Part shown: piece by piece, positions 1 through 10,521 of the stretch | Layout of the letters: each line of letters begins with the position of its first letter | How positions within the stretch are numbered: position 1 is the stretch's first letter | Assembly: GCA_963576735.1 (NCBI GenBank) | Contig: OY755196.1 | Coordinates: 9,653,912-9,717,911 of the forward strand | Direction: 5' to 3' | Origin: Bedellia somnulentella | Lineage: Eukaryota > Arthropoda > Insecta > Lepidoptera > Bedelliidae | Length of the DNA: 64,000 nt | Notes under the pieces: generated by a model | Seen by the model: the letters and a program-made list of their open reading frames with translations, nothing else | Database searches by the model: none | What the model was told of the DNA's origin: nothing | Translations under genes and position numbers: made by a program

Positions 1-16
1 ATTATAATATTATTTA

Positions 17-259
17 TTGCCGTGTCGGCTTAGAATAGCACTACCCCGTTTCTACCGATGGGTGTACGTAAGAGGCGACTAACGGTATTGGTGCTTTTGA
101 GGAATTTTGGGCGATGCGGCTGGAGACCCATCACCAACAACCTTTACCATCCTTTCCCCACTCAATTTTCCAAATGTGACTGAGGAATGTCTAATTCCTT
201 AGCTCTGGCTACCCCTTCGAGGGATTTATAGCCGTGAGTATATGTATGTATGTGTATGT
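17..259 (+). repeat. SINE-A copy (subfamily A1), family reference entry
   Basis: First of about 60 dispersed copies. The unit starts (GCT)GTGTAGTGTCGGCTTAG, can form a GTAGTG...CACTAC hairpin at its 5' end, passes through CGTAAGAGGCGACTAACGG, GCGATGCGGTTGGAGACCC and CTCTGGCTACCCCTTC, and ends CCGTGAGTATATG(TATG)n. It has no long ORF. Copies are flanked by direct repeats of variable length (here ATTATTTA at 9-16 and 260-267) and many lack the 5' part, which is the signature of target-primed reverse transcription. No convincing tRNA A box is present; GGTTGGAGACC is one mismatch from a B box. Subfamilies: A1 (AATAGCACTACCCC), A2 (GTGCCGGCTTAGAATGTCACTACC, GATACTTTATTTC), A3 (AATAACACTA, GGGTGATCGTAAGAGG). 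This copy lies just downstream of the deoxyhypusine synthase gene. Confidence 0.85.
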
Positions 260-314
260 ATTATTTAAGGCTCAGTCAGCTATGAAATCATGTTGTTCAA
301 TTTTGGTGAAGTGA

Positions 315-320
315 TTTATT
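315..320 (-). promoter_or_regulatory. Candidate polyadenylation signal for deoxyhypusine synthase
   Basis: AATAAA on the minus strand about 105 bases after the stop codon, ahead of the SINE-A copy that closes this flank. It is the first canonical signal downstream of the stop. Confidence 0.45.
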
Positions 321-423
321 ATTATACATCATATTTACAAATACAGTAGCCTATAGTAAGATTAATATAACAAGACATAAATATATTTGTATGTACTAGG
401 AATAATACAATAAAAACAATTAT

Positions 424-1539
424 CTATACATTCTTTTTATTGCTAAAATAGTATTTGGCAAATGTCTGACCAACAATAAGAGGAAAAACTAATGTAGCGT
501 CCGCATACAATTTCACTGGGTTTGCATTAGGTCTGATTTTCCCCCATGATACCGCTTCATCTGGTCTGGCACCAGCATCGCTTCCATCAAATTCATTCGC
601 TGTATTTACATACACAGCAAAATCAGCACCATTTCTCATTAGATTAGCATTGCATATATGGTGCTTAATCACACCGCCACCTAATATTACCATTCCTGTG
701 TTATTCGCTTTTACTGCCATTGTGTTAAGCCTTCTCAAGTCTGCGAGTATATCAATAACTAAGCCTGCGTTTTTGAAAGAGTGGAAATACATCATGTCTC
801 CTAGAGATCCATCTGTTAACGCTGGACTAAATATTGGTATATTATTCTTCCATGCCCAGTAACAAACTGAGCTTTCGTCATTTATCTTCTCACCTAGACG
901 AGCTATGATTCGTGATGGCGACCAAACCACGCCATCTTTTAACTGTTCGTTTAACATTTCATCAAGTAACGGAGTGACCCATTCTTCAAAACGGCAGTAA
1001 TTCTCATTCGGGACTAATAAGTTACCAATTCTGTTAATGCCTCTTGTTCTCAGGGTCTTGCCAATTAAATGAAAGTCGCCTATGAATGTAGGAGCCAGGC
1101 ATTTAATCAGATCTTCTTCTACGCCTCCAGCAGTTGTCACAATGCAATCCACAAGTTTATTTTTAACTAGAAACTTTATAGTATCTCGGAGTCCAGATGA
1201 TATCATGTTGGATGTGTAGCCTAAGAATATAGTACAGTTAGTTCTCTTCTTAATAAAGATATCTTCTTCGTAAGGGTCACTTGTTTCGTCTGATAGTGGG
1301 GTGGATCGACATTTGAGCATTTTATTGATTTCGTGGACAGCTTGGCCGAGACTGGTGGCTTGAAAGCCAGTCCTAGTATAGCTCTCGAGTATTTTGTTGT
1401 AATCCACGCCATTTTCCCAGTCATATCCTTTTACTGTTGGGGTGTCAGCAGGAAGATCTTTACTTGGAAACAAAACAGCATTCACAGCTACATTTGGGGC
1501 GGGACACTTCGTTTTGTCTAGGTTTTCAGTTAGATCCAT
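424..1539 (-). CDS. DHPS: Deoxyhypusine synthase, complete, intronless
   Basis: 371 residues, the usual length for eukaryotic deoxyhypusine synthase. The enzyme uses NAD and spermidine to put a 4-aminobutyl group on one lysine of eIF5A, the first step of hypusine formation, in the cytosol. Motifs seen: SNMISSG (110-116) and TTAGGVEED (135-143) of the NAD fold, GGGVIKHH with the paired histidines (287-294), and [18 protein letters not shown] (317-334), whose final lysine is the catalytic lysine that carries the enzyme intermediate (Lys329 in the human enzyme). The start at 1539 is supported by an in-frame TAA 30 bases upstream and an N-terminus of normal length. The frame is uninterrupted and no key residue is missing. 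A single exon is notable because vertebrate homologues are multi-exon; no poly(A) tail or target duplication marks it as a recent retrocopy. Confidence 0.96.
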   Translation of the reverse strand: MDLTENLDKTKCPAPNVAVNAVLFPSKDLPADTPTVKGYDWENGVDYNKILESYTRTGFQATSLGQAVHEINKMLKCRSTPLSDETSDPYEEDIFIKKRTNCTIFLGYTSNMISSGLRDTIKFLVKNKLVDCIVTTAGGVEEDLIKCLAPTFIGDFHLIGKTLRTRGINRIGNLLVPNENYCRFEEWVTPLLDEMLNEQLKDGVVWSPSRIIARLGEKINDESSVCYWAWKNNIPIFSPALTDGSLGDMMYFHSFKNAGLVIDILADLRRLNTMAVKANNTGMVILGGGVIKHHICNANLMRNGADFAVYVNTANEFDGSDAGARPDEAVSWGKIRPNANPVKLYADATLVFPLIVGQTFAKYYFSNKKNV

Positions 1540-1832
1540 GATGATTGGTTTAACTATGATTGTACATTATTCTTCTAGAATCACTTAAATTAAATAAACT
1601 AATTAATTCACAAAACAATGAACCACATAATATAACCTAATTCAATTCAATTTTTTGTTTAAGTGGTAATATAACCTAACCTACTTTCTAATTCAAATTG
1701 ACATTGACATTGACAGTATTTATTGATTAGTGACTGACATATAACAGTAACAGTCACTTTATCTGTCAGTTCATCAGTTGCCTTAATGTCAATGTTGTTT
1801 TTCTCTCGTCTGGCCAAGGCTGCAGAAAGTGC

Positions 1833-2017
1833 GAACATACAAACTCACGCCATTAGTTCCCATTGGGGTAGGCAGAGACTATTGATCGCCACTTTGTATG
1901 ACACTGACAAACCTCTCTAGCTTCGTTTACATCAATCTTCTCATACACGCTCTTTTATTCTTCATACTTTGGAATTGGAAGCTTGCCTTATTGAGCACAT
2001 TCGCTATTTAGTACATT
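1833..2017 (-). mobile_element. LINE-R 3' end (RTE-like LINE), interrupted by SINE-A
   Basis: Reverse strand shows the LINE-R 3' region (AAGAATAAAAGAGC, GCTAGAGAGGTTTG, GGCGATC, CCCAATGGGAACTAATGGCGTGAG). At 2018 a SINE-A copy interrupts it, and a few LINE-R bases resume after 2266. Confidence 0.8.
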
Positions 2018-2266
2018 GCTGTGTAGTGTCAGCTTAAAATAGCACTACCCCATTTCTTCCAGTGGGTGTACGTAAAAGGCGACTAATGGTATTGGGGCTT
2101 TTAAGGGATTTTTGGGCGATGCGGTTGGAGGCCCATCACCAACAACCTTTATTTTACCATCTTTTCCCATTCAATTTTCCAAAAGTGGCTGAGGAATTTC
2201 TAATTCCTTAGCTCTGGCTACCCCTTCAAGAGATTTATATCCGTGAGTATATGTATGCATGTATGT
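2018..2266 (+). repeat. SINE-A copy (A1) nested in LINE-R
   Basis: Full length. TSD CGCTATTT on both sides (2002-2009 and 2267-2274) lies within LINE-R sequence, so this SINE inserted into an existing LINE-R copy. Confidence 0.85.
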
Positions 2267-2280
2267 CGCTATTTGCATTT

Positions 2281-3039
2281 AAACGTGTATGTTGTTTTTT
2301 CGTAGATGCCGACCGTCTCACTCAACTGCAGAAAAGAGAAATACCCTTCTATTGTTATCTCACTTGTCTAATTTTGTAGTGGCATAAAAGTTATGGTGGA
2401 GCAGATGAGGATATACAATACATATTAGTATCTACTTATACCATAAATTCGTTCTTGTTTCGCCGTAATCGGTTAAAAATTGTATTGTATTTCTGTTGAT
2501 GTCTTACATGGCATGTTTTAAATCCATAATGGATGGGATCAGTTAAGGAAACTCAACACAACGCGCATTCTTTAACAAGAGAATTCCTTTCTCCATTTTA
2601 CGGCTCGGTTACAATTCATCGCTGTTTAAAACATACACCATGGTATTTATTTTATACTTACCTGTGCCCGATATTTGCGAACCATTATCAGGAACTTACT
2701 TTCTAACCCTATTCCCTTAAGTGAGCCTCAGATTACCACCATAAAATCAACCAAAATTATAAGTTCCTTAGTCGTCATTCTGGAATCCCATTCATCACAC
2801 TTTAGAATAGAATGGAATAGAAAATTCTTTATTGTACATCACAGATAGAAACAATAACTGCAGCCTTTAGGAATAACAGGTATTAAGGAGACAATTTATA
2901 GTAAAATCTTGGTTCTTCAGAAAGATTAAAAAATATTCAAAGAAATAGACAAGCTCATGAAATTATCATAGGAGTAGCTTGATAAACATAAATTATTCAC
3001 GCTGTCTCTCATCATCCATGTCATCCTTTTATGTCACTA
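2281..3039. other. No recognisable feature
   Basis: AT-rich sequence without a convincing ORF. A short stretch near 2815-2890 (ATTCTTTATTGTACATCAC) looks like the reverse of a retroelement 3' end, but no family can be assigned. Confidence 0.5.
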
Positions 3040-3331
3040 ATTGGCCTAGACCTCGTTTTTAAAATATTCCCTTTTTATTATATTTTAAATCGATTAAAGA
3101 CATCAAACTAAACAACTTTGCCTTTGGAATGCCTATCTAAAATATTGTAATTTTCAAAATAATTAATACATAAAAAGTGTCGTGCCTAGATCAAACTGAG
3201 AAAGTATAGTGAGGTTCTTAGCCTTAGCTGAGATAAAAAGACATCGTTCGATTTAACCATATGTTTTTTTTATTTTAGCTTCAATTTAAAATATAAGAAG
3301 GGTATGTTTTAAAAACGAGGTCTAGGCCAAT
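3040..3331. mobile_element. MITE-like element with inverted termini (M6)
   Basis: The ends are inverted copies starting ATTGGCCTAGACCTCG; similarity runs inward for roughly 55 bases with a few mismatches. The centre is AT-rich and non-coding. No clear target duplication is seen, so the superfamily is open. Confidence 0.65.
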
Positions 3332-3785
3332 AGTTTTTCCATTCCACCACCTTTTTGATAGACCAAGATTTACACGCAACTTTAATATCGATTGAAATTC
3401 CGTACATCTCTTGTTGGAGACATGGGCTGTGAACTGTAACCTCGACTCTTTTGGCAATAGAAATAAAAATAACAAACCTTCGCCTCCTTCCCCCGGCTAT
3501 CTTGCGACGGCTATTTCACCTACTGGTGATTTCATCAAACCTTACCTTAAACTATGTTTTAAAAAAATAACGTTGCTTATTTTGAGCCTCAAGACCCCTC
3601 AAAAAATATCCTGGCACTGCCCATGCATGGTGGATGTGTGTGATTCCCATGTATTCGTTTTTTTGTCAAGTCGGTTGCGGTCATTCACCATGCCTTAAAC
3701 ACCAACTTTTTTTTAACCAGCTAGCCTCTTACTTTCTTACTCACACACATATTTAATTCACATATATAAAAATACATAATAAATT
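3332..3785. other. No recognisable feature
   Basis: A 95-codon open frame crosses this stretch but has no recognisable composition or motif and uses a non-ATG start. I see no gene here. Confidence 0.45.
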
Positions 3786-4041
3786 AATAAATAAAGAATA
3801 AATAAAGGAAAGAAAAACTTCGACACAGGCGGGGATCGAACCCGCGACCTCGGGTAAACGCCCCGACGTGTCGCTCTGCTCTGCCAATTGAGCTACTGTG
3901 TCAATTGGCTGCCAGTGCGAAATTCTTCTATCGCGGGTTCGATCCCCGCCTGTGTCGAAGTTTTTCTTTCCTTTATTTATTCTTTATTTATTAGTAATAA
4001 TCCCCACATGAGGTTTTCATGAACAAAAAATGATTTAAATT
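3786..4041 (-). repeat. SINE-C copy with palindromic tRNA-like ends
   Basis: A tRNA-like segment on the minus strand (3822-3902) has acceptor, D and T arms, with an extra ~9 bases in the anticodon region. About 30 bases further on the T arm and acceptor end are repeated in the opposite direction (3931-3957), followed by AAGTTTTTCTTTCCTTT. The left and right outer ~63 bases are near-perfect inverted copies. The right flank ATCCCCACATGAGGTTTTCA is the conserved outer arm of the family. Confidence 0.75.
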
Positions 4042-4593
4042 ACATAATAAATTGTTTTCTTATTTAAATGTTGCATTATAACTATAATTTTCAATACCAT
4101 TTATTTTAAATCTACTTTTAAAATTCTAATTTTAACTTTAATTACTTTATTGTTAACTTAAATATTGTAAATTTGAACAATTGCATATTTTATGAATCGT
4201 ATTATTCAGTAATTGTATTTTTTGTATCAATGTCTATGAATCTTGCGATACAGGCTCAGCCTAGTGCAAGATTTCAATGAAAACTCATGCCATGTAAACT
4301 GAATGTATGTAATAAATGTATTTTTTTTCATCATGAGATAATAACCGTGAGTATAACAAATTACATTGATATAAAATATCTCAAGAATAGAATACGTATG
4401 TTATAAATACCCTGTTACAGCCATGACAATGTAACAGTATATGACATAACAAGGTATTGTGATAGAACATTAAGTAATAAAAAAGAGATTATCTGTCTGT
4501 CTGTTCTTATTGCAGGAAACAGCTATTGTAACAAGACAGAACATTCTAAAGCAAAAACCTATTCATCATGATTTTAAGTAAAAGTTTAGTTAT
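4042..4593. other. No recognisable feature
   Basis: Very AT-rich with short CTGT runs near 4490; no ORF, tRNA or repeat family recognised. Confidence 0.5.
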
Positions 4594-4628
4594 GTAGTGG
4601 CGGCTTAGAATAGCCCTACCTAATTTCT
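4594..4628 (+). repeat. SINE-A 5' fragment
   Basis: Only the head remains (TAGTGGCGGCTTAGAATAGC then CCTACC). Confidence 0.55.
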
Positions 4629-4746
4629 TCTTGAGTTGTTGACTTGTCTTCGTGAATGCTAGATTCAGTGCATTGTGGTTGGAAATAAAATTTAATTAAA
4701 TGATAAATAACAGTTGTTTCGGGAAATATTTTTAGTCCTTAAATAA

Positions 4747-4991
4747 CATAACATATACTCACGGCTATAAATCCCTAGACGGGGTAGCCAGAGCTAAGGA
4801 GTTGCAAATTCCTCAGCCACTTTTGGAAATGTGAGTGGGGAAAAGATGGTAAAGTAAAAGTTGTTGGTGATGGGTTTCCAACCGCATCGCCCGAAAATCC
4901 CCTAAAAGCCCCAATACCGTTAGTCGCCTCTTACGTACACCTATCGGTAGAAACGGGGTAGTGCTATTCTAAGCCGACACTACAGGAAACT
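4747..4991 (-). repeat. SINE-A copy (A1)
   Basis: Near full length; TSD TCCTTAAATA before (about 4735) and after (about 4992). Confidence 0.85.
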
Positions 4992-5055
4992 ATCCTTAAA
5001 TATAGGACACAATTCATGATTATTACATAATATAGGGATAAAAATGTTTAAAATG

Positions 5056-5200
5056 TCCAAAGTATGAAGAATAAAAGAGCATGTATGAAAAGATCGGTGG
5101 AGGTGAACGAAGCTAGAGAGGTTTGGCAGAATCGTAGAAACTGACGATCGATAGTCTCTGCGTACCCCAATGGGATCTAACGGCGTGAGTAAATGTATTT
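5056..5200 (+). mobile_element. LINE-R 3' end, 5'-truncated
   Basis: Starts at GTCCAAAGTATGAAG and ends CGGCGTGAGTAAATGTATTT. Several substitutions break the reading frame. Confidence 0.75.
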
Positions 5201-5479
5201 ATATAAATAAAAAATAAAAAAAACATTTATTGGGTCATCAGAACATATTACAATATATTATGAACCTGTCTCTCAAAAAGGTTGCCCGTAGTGTGGGAGA
5301 CAGTATTCCCATATGGTATAGTTATTAATTAACATGTTCCAATTTAATCAAGATCTTCACCTTATACCTGTACATATTTACTGAGTTAAGAATACAAAGA
5401 AAGAAACATTAAGGTAATTAGAACATCCGAGATAGTGTTGTGTTTCCTAAACACATATTTATATTCATCATATATACTA

Positions 5480-5560
5480 ATGTTCTCAGCGGGATTTTAA
5501 CCTGCAACCTCCGGACCCAGAAGCTTGTCATTTGTCAACTAATCCACAGATGTTGTTTAA
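5480..5560 (-). repeat. Degenerate SINE-D-like fragment
   Basis: GGGATTTTAACCTGCAACCTCCGG is the reverse of the B-box region of the SINE-D copy at 51422 (CCGGAGGTTGCGGGTTCGAT) with several changes. Confidence 0.4.
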
Positions 5561-5838
5561 AATTAGTACCTTTGACATCCCTTCGGCACATATGGCTTGA
5601 ATGTAATGACATAACGAAACCTATGAAATCAGTTTGCTTCCTTACTAGGGTTACCAACCGTACTTTAAAATGGAGTATTGTACTTCTAGTCTACGACATG
5701 AATAAAGTACGCTAAAACACTTTTTTTTTAACACAGAACCAAAAAAGAGCTTTTTACGATGTCATTTCCGAAATTCTGAACGCAGCCATGCTGCGTCAAA
5801 TGTCATCTAATTTGGTTTTCGCGGTTGCAAAGTAGTCC

Positions 5839-7044
5839 GGTCAATTTAGGCCTAAAATAAGGAGGAAGGTTACATAAATTCATAAGAAGCTGAAAATTGG
5901 CATAATTGTTCAAAACATGATTATAAATGAAACCTCAAAAGTCCCCATCGTTCCGACGTGTGCTAAAAGTTTTACACGAGGTCAAAGGTCAAAAAAAAGA
6001 GTTTTTTGCGATTTTAAGCAAAACGGTGAGTTTTTTCGCAAATCATCCCAGTACAAAATTGTAGATCAGAAAAATTTCTACAAAAAAGATTTCAATATTT
6101 TTTTTCCTAAAAGCCACCATTTTGAAGATATAACGCGTTGAAAAGTTCGATCATTGGTAATCTTCATACTTTGCACATGTACGCCACGAATACATGAACA
6201 TCACTTATAAGTTTTACTTCCACCAGCACCTGAGAAACTTCTCAACTCAATATTTTGCAACAGTAAAAAAGGTTGTAATGCTAAATGAGGATGCAGAAAA
6301 GTTGGACTGTTTTGTTCCCTGGCATGCACTAACTGCCAAGGCCGATCGTACTCTAATGTTGAGTCAGCTAATCTAAAAGACTCATATGATACCAATGAGG
6401 AATCGCTAGTGGGACAGTTGATCTGTGAAATAGAAGAAAAAGAAGAAGAAGAAGAACAGGAAGAAGAACAAGAAGAAGACGAAGAACAAGAAACAGTAAT
6501 CCTGGAAAATTACGAATCAGACGAGGAATATTAATCATTTCATTTTCAATTACACCGCCATTATTTTAACCAACCGATATGTACAATAATATTTTACAAT
6601 AGTTTTAAAACAAATAAAATCACTGCAGACCCGTTGAATAAGCCTACAGGGGATACCACGTTAAAATAAAACGCGCTAAGTTAACTGTCTCATAGGTGGC
6701 GTGGAAACGTGTGCAAAGTATTAAGATTACCAATGATCGAACTTTTCAACGCGTTATATCTTCAAAATTGTGGCTTTTAGGAAAAAAGTTTTTGGTATCT
6801 TTTTTGTAGAAAATTTTCTGATCTACAATTTTGTACTGGGGTGATTTTGCGAAAAACTCACCGTTTCGCTTAAAATCGCAAAAAACTCATTTTTTTTACC
6901 TTTGACCTCGTGTAAAATTTTTAGCACACCTCGGAACGATGGGGACTTTTGAGGTTTCATTTATAATCATGTTTTGAACAATTGTGCCAATTTTCAGCTT
7001 CTTATAAATTTATGTAACCTTGAATGTATAAATTGACCGGATTA
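5839..7044. mobile_element. Fold-back DNA element with ~350-bp inverted arms (F1)
   Basis: The left arm 5839-6188 and right arm 6696-7044 are inverted copies of each other (termini CCGGTCAATTTA) with scattered mismatches. The ~500-bp centre keeps the 3' end of a coding sequence (6289-6534) and the downstream untranslated part. It looks like a deletion derivative of a DNA transposon. No target duplication is obvious at the edges. Confidence 0.8.
6289..6534 (+). pseudogene. Remnant of a Cys-rich, Glu-rich element protein inside F1
   Basis: An 81-codon open stretch following TGA at 6286 and ending in TAA. It begins GCRKVGLFCSLACTNCQG, a C-x(6)-C-x(3)-C-x(2)-C cluster; a later position reads Tyr in a -SYSN- context where a further Cys would fit the pattern. 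It continues into a Glu/Gln-rich acidic run (EEKEEEEEQEEEQEEDEEQE) and ends ENYESDEEY. I recall similar cysteine-cluster plus acidic-tail endings in insect element-borne proteins but cannot name the family. No start codon, so a truncated 3' end. Confidence 0.5.
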
Positions 7045-7079
7045 AAGGGGCTTCGAATATATTCAAAAATGATTAAAAT

Positions 7080-7203
7080 GATGATTTATTTTACCATCTT
7101 TTCCCCACTCAACTTCCAAAAGTGGCTGAGGAATTTATAATTCCGGAGCCCTGGCTACCCCTTCTAGGGAAATATAGCCGTGAGTATATGTATGTGTATG
7201 TAT
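7080..7203 (+). repeat. SINE-A, 5'-truncated
   Basis: Only the 3' half is present, beginning ATTTATTTTACCATC. ATTAAAAT on both sides is a probable TSD, so truncation happened at insertion. Confidence 0.7.
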
Positions 7204-7685
7204 TAAAATTGGTTAAATTTTGCAAAAACCAATAAAAAGTATGTGTTTAAGCAAATTTGATTATTGTATGGATAAAATAGAAAAATAGTCTTTTTTATTT
7301 CTGTGTACTTAATTTTTTCCACCTAGAATTAATAGACAGTTTGTTTTCCCTTCATAAAGGTGGTAACCCTATTCCCTACACACCTGTAATCCAAATTCCT
7401 CACATCTCATGGGTGGTATAACAAGAAAAATGTTAAAACACTTTCTATTCTATGAGTTACGTAACTCGCGGATGATCTAGTTACTCTGTTTTAACTGAAT
7501 CGAACTTCGGTTCAATTAACGCATACTTCCGATGTAGAGCTACGAATGTCTAGAATCTTTTTGTGCATTTCTATTTGGCGATATGTGATTTATATTATTC
7601 CATTATGTCTTTTCAGTTTTTCATCTCTACATTAGAGTGAATTACATATACATACATAGCATTCATCACAACGGTTTTTTTTTTG
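7204..7685. other. No recognisable feature
   Basis: AT-rich unique-looking sequence without a convincing ORF. Confidence 0.45.
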
Positions 7686-7765
7686 ACCATAAATCCGAAA
7701 AAGGGGTAGCCACAGCTTCAGAGCTAGAAACTCCTCAGCCGCATTTGGGGAAAGAATCAATAATT
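7686..7765 (-). repeat. SINE-A (A2) 3' fragment
   Basis: GACCATAAATCC, AAAAAGGGGTAGCCACAGC and CTAGAAACTCCTCAGCC match A2 on the reverse strand; the element is broken on both sides. Confidence 0.55.
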
Positions 7766-7851
7766 ATTTTTGAAGGCCATTTGTAAGTCGAAATAAAAAA
7801 ATATAGATAATTAAAGAATATTTAAAACTGATTCTTAACAGACTAACAGTA

Positions 7852-7906
7852 ACACCTTCATGAAGAGTTTGAAAGTATGGAACTTTCAAACTCTTCATGA
7901 AGGTGT
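7852..7906. other. Perfect 25-bp hairpin with 5-base loop
   Basis: Arms 7852-7876 and 7882-7906 are exact reverse complements; the loop is ATGGA. It is in no recognised repeat. It could be a hairpin RNA source or a template-switch palindrome. Confidence 0.75.
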
Positions 7907-8106
7907 GTGATGAAGTGGCGTGGGTAGGGGTGAGCTGGATTTCGCCTTTCATCATGATCCTCTATGCCATACCACATGACTGCCATTAATAAAAACAAGA
8001 AGGATTTCTTGGGCAAACTACTTTATAGTCCCATTTATTAATTATAAATTAAAAACAAATAAAGAAAATAAAAAATCTACACTTACCTCGCACTTTTATA
8101 AGCAAG

Positions 8107-8365
8107 TGCTGTGCTGTGTAGTGTCGGCTTAGAATAGCACTACCCCATTTCTGCCGGTGGGTGTACGTAAGAGGCGACTAACGGTTTTGGGGCTTTTAAG
8201 GGATTTTTGGGCGATGCGGTTGGAGACCCATCACCAACAACCTTTATTTTTACTATCTTTTCCCCACTCAAATTTCCAAAAGTGGCTGAGGAATTTCTAA
8301 TTCCTTAGCTCTGGCTACCCCTTCTTGGGATTTATAGCCGTGAGTATATGTATGTATGTGTGCAT
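8107..8365 (+). repeat. SINE-A copy (A1)
   Basis: Full length; TSD TTTTATAAGCAA / TTTTATTAGCAA (one mismatch). Confidence 0.85.
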
Positions 8366-8642
8366 GTTTTATTAGCAACACAAAACTATAAGTCGAGACA
8401 TATTTATAAGCAAAACAAAACTGTAAGTATAAAAACAAAAACCCGCCGCCTCTACGAGATTACTAGCACCCAAATTCACCCACAAACCAAGTGGTAATCA
8501 ACGAGATATGTTATAATCATTTCATCTGGCTTTCCCTGCGGCTATCGTTCGCTTTGTCATTTTAAAACGTAAACAAAATTACTATATTTGACTAATTATA
8601 GTCATTTCATGTTACTTGAATTTTAGCTTATAACTTATATCG

Positions 8643-8757
8643 CGAAAAGATTGATGGATGTAACCGAAGCTAGAGAGGTTTGCCAGGATCGTACAAAGTG
8701 GCGATCAATAGTCTCTGCTTACCCCGATGGGAACTAATGAGCGTGAGTATATGTTAT
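8643..8757 (+). mobile_element. LINE-R 3' end, 5'-truncated
   Basis: Begins GAAAAGATTGATGGATGTAA and runs to GAGCGTGAGTATATG. About 115 bases. Confidence 0.75.
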
Positions 8758-8771
8758 ACTGTGTTAAATTT

Positions 8772-9294
8772 GAGCTGAGTAGTGTCGGCTGAGAATAGCA
8801 CTATAACCCATTTCTTGTCGGTGTGGTCGCAAAAGATGATCTAAGTTTTGGGGGTTTTGAATTTTGGGCGATATGACTGGAGACTAATACCTAACAAACT
8901 TTATTTTACCATCTTTTCCATAGGGAAAAGGATAGCCTTTTCTGTGTAGCGCCGGCTTAGAATAGCGCAACCCCGTTTCTACCAGTGGGTGTGCGTAAGA
9001 GGCGACTAACGGTATTGGGGCTTTTAAGGGATTTTTGGGCGATGCGATTGGAGACCCATCACCAAAAACCTTTATTATACCATCTTTTCCCCACTCAACT
9101 TTCCAAAAGTGGCTGAGGGACTTCTAATTCCTTGGCTCTGGCTACCCCTTCTAGGGAATTATAGCCGTGAGTATATGTATGTATGTTTGTTTGTCCCTAT
9201 CAAACTTCCAAAAGACGCAAAGGAAAATAATCCTGTAGGTCTGGCTACCCCTTTGTGTGATATCTGGCTGTGAGCGTTGGTATGTTAATAAGTC
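8772..9294 (+). repeat. SINE-A (A2-like, degenerate) split by a younger SINE-A
   Basis: The 5' part (8772-8934) and 3' part (about 9198-9294, CTATCAAACTTCCAAAAG ... GGCTGTGAGCG) are separated by a complete A1 copy. Confidence 0.65.
8935..9197 (+). repeat. SINE-A copy (A1) nested in an older SINE-A
   Basis: Starts TTTTCTGTGTAGCGCCGG, ends GTATATGTATGTATG. The host is a diverged member of the same family, giving a relative age order. Confidence 0.8.
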
Positions 9295-9359
9295 TACGGG
9301 TTTGATTTACATCGGATTCATGCAGTAAAAGTTTTTAGGAATGGAATACTCGATTAAGT

Positions 9360-9614
9360 ATTAAGTAAGATTGCTGTGTAGTGTCGGCTTAGAATAGCAC
9401 TACCCCATTTCTTCCGGTGTGGGTGTACGTAAGAGGCGACTAACGGTTTTGGGGATTTGAGGGATTTTTGGGCGATGCGGTTGGAGACCCATCACCAACA
9501 ACCTTTATTTCACCATCTTTTCCCCACACAACGTCCAAAAGTGGCTGAGGATTTTCTGATTCCCTAGCTCTGGCTACCCCTTCTAGGGATTTATAGCCGT
9601 GAGTATATGTATGT
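9360..9614 (+). repeat. SINE-A copy (A1)
   Basis: TSD AATACTCGATTAAGT is exact at 9345-9359 and 9615-9629. Ten extra bases (ATTAAGTAAG) lie between the left TSD and the usual 5' end and may be non-templated. Confidence 0.88.
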
Positions 9615-9729
9615 AATACTCGATTAAGTTATAACCTTACTTGAACATGGGTGTAGTCTTACAAAAGGGAAACCAGAGCATTGCATTTAACTACTCTTCA
9701 GCCGTTGTTGTAAGTTTATATGGGAAAAG

Positions 9730-9963
9730 GTAGCCGTGTAGTGCCGGCTTAGAATGTCACTACCCCTTTCTACCCACGGGTGTCGTAAAAGGCGACTAAA
9801 GGTATGAGGCTTTCTAAATGGTTTTTGTGCAATGTGGTTCCATCACCAACGATACTTTATTTCTAACAGCCCTCTGCCAACTTCCAAATGGGGCTGAAGA
9901 GTTTCTAGCTCTAAAGCTCTGGCGACCCCTTTTTGGGATTTATGGCCGTGAGTATAAGTATGT
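9730..9963 (+). repeat. SINE-A copy (A2)
   Basis: Reference A2 copy: GTGCCGGCTTAGAATGTCAC, CAACGATACTTTATTTC, GGATTTATGGCCGTGAG. TSD TATGGGAAAAGG at 9718-9729 and 9964-9975. Confidence 0.88.
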
Positions 9964-10137
9964 ATGGGAAAAGGGTATTATATAACTCATCACCATTTAC
10001 CGATCAACCAATCAAAAACCCCAGATACCTACCAATTTACTTTATATGAAACTACGCCCACAAGAAGAGATCGAGTAGTGCGATTTCAAGCCAACACTTC
10101 TTAGCAATTGGTTACTAACACCAGTATTATACTTACG

Positions 10138-10521
10138 TCATAACATAACATAACATAAACGTTCACGCCGAATATCCCCGAAGGGGTTGGCAGAGGTACT
10201 AATACTTCTGAACATCACGTGACTTTGTCACCTGGTGTTCAGAGTACCCACGTTTTGCATGGACAGTGTACTCACGTGATAGGGGCCAGGCCTGTCGCCG
10301 TTTTGTACGAATACACTGTCACATGACTAAGTACAACTCAGCCATGTGGGTTTCCTCACGATGTTTTCCCTCACCGTTAACAACCATGATAAATTAACCA
10401 CACATATGTCTTTAGAAAAGACAAATTGATGTAGACCGTAGACCTGACCCAGGATTTGAACACTAGTCGTTTGCACGATAACCGAATGTTCTACCCACAG
10501 GGCTATCACGGTTATCTATCA
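10138..10521 (-). repeat. SINE-B copy (tRNA-derived), family reference entry
   Basis: On the reverse strand it opens with a tRNA-like head, degenerate in this copy (the A box is cleaner in the 17900 copy), followed by AACACTAGT, GTTCAAATCCTGGGTC (B box), CACCAATTTGTCTTTTCTAAAG, ACATCGTGAGGAAACCCACA, a CACGTGA-rich middle and CCAACCCCTTCGGGGATAT, ending GGCGTGAACGTTTATG(TTATG)n. TSD ACTTACGT on both sides (10130-10137, 10522-10529). It has no ORF. The tail GGCGTGA resembles the ends of SINE-A and LINE-R. Confidence 0.85.

Noticed and set aside
650..1521. Plus-strand and second minus-strand frames inside 424-1539
   Set aside because: Shadows of the deoxyhypusine synthase gene.
3822..3902. Genuine tRNA gene
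   Set aside because: The tRNA-like cores recur with the same SINE flanks at seven places and most have extra or missing bases in the anticodon arm.
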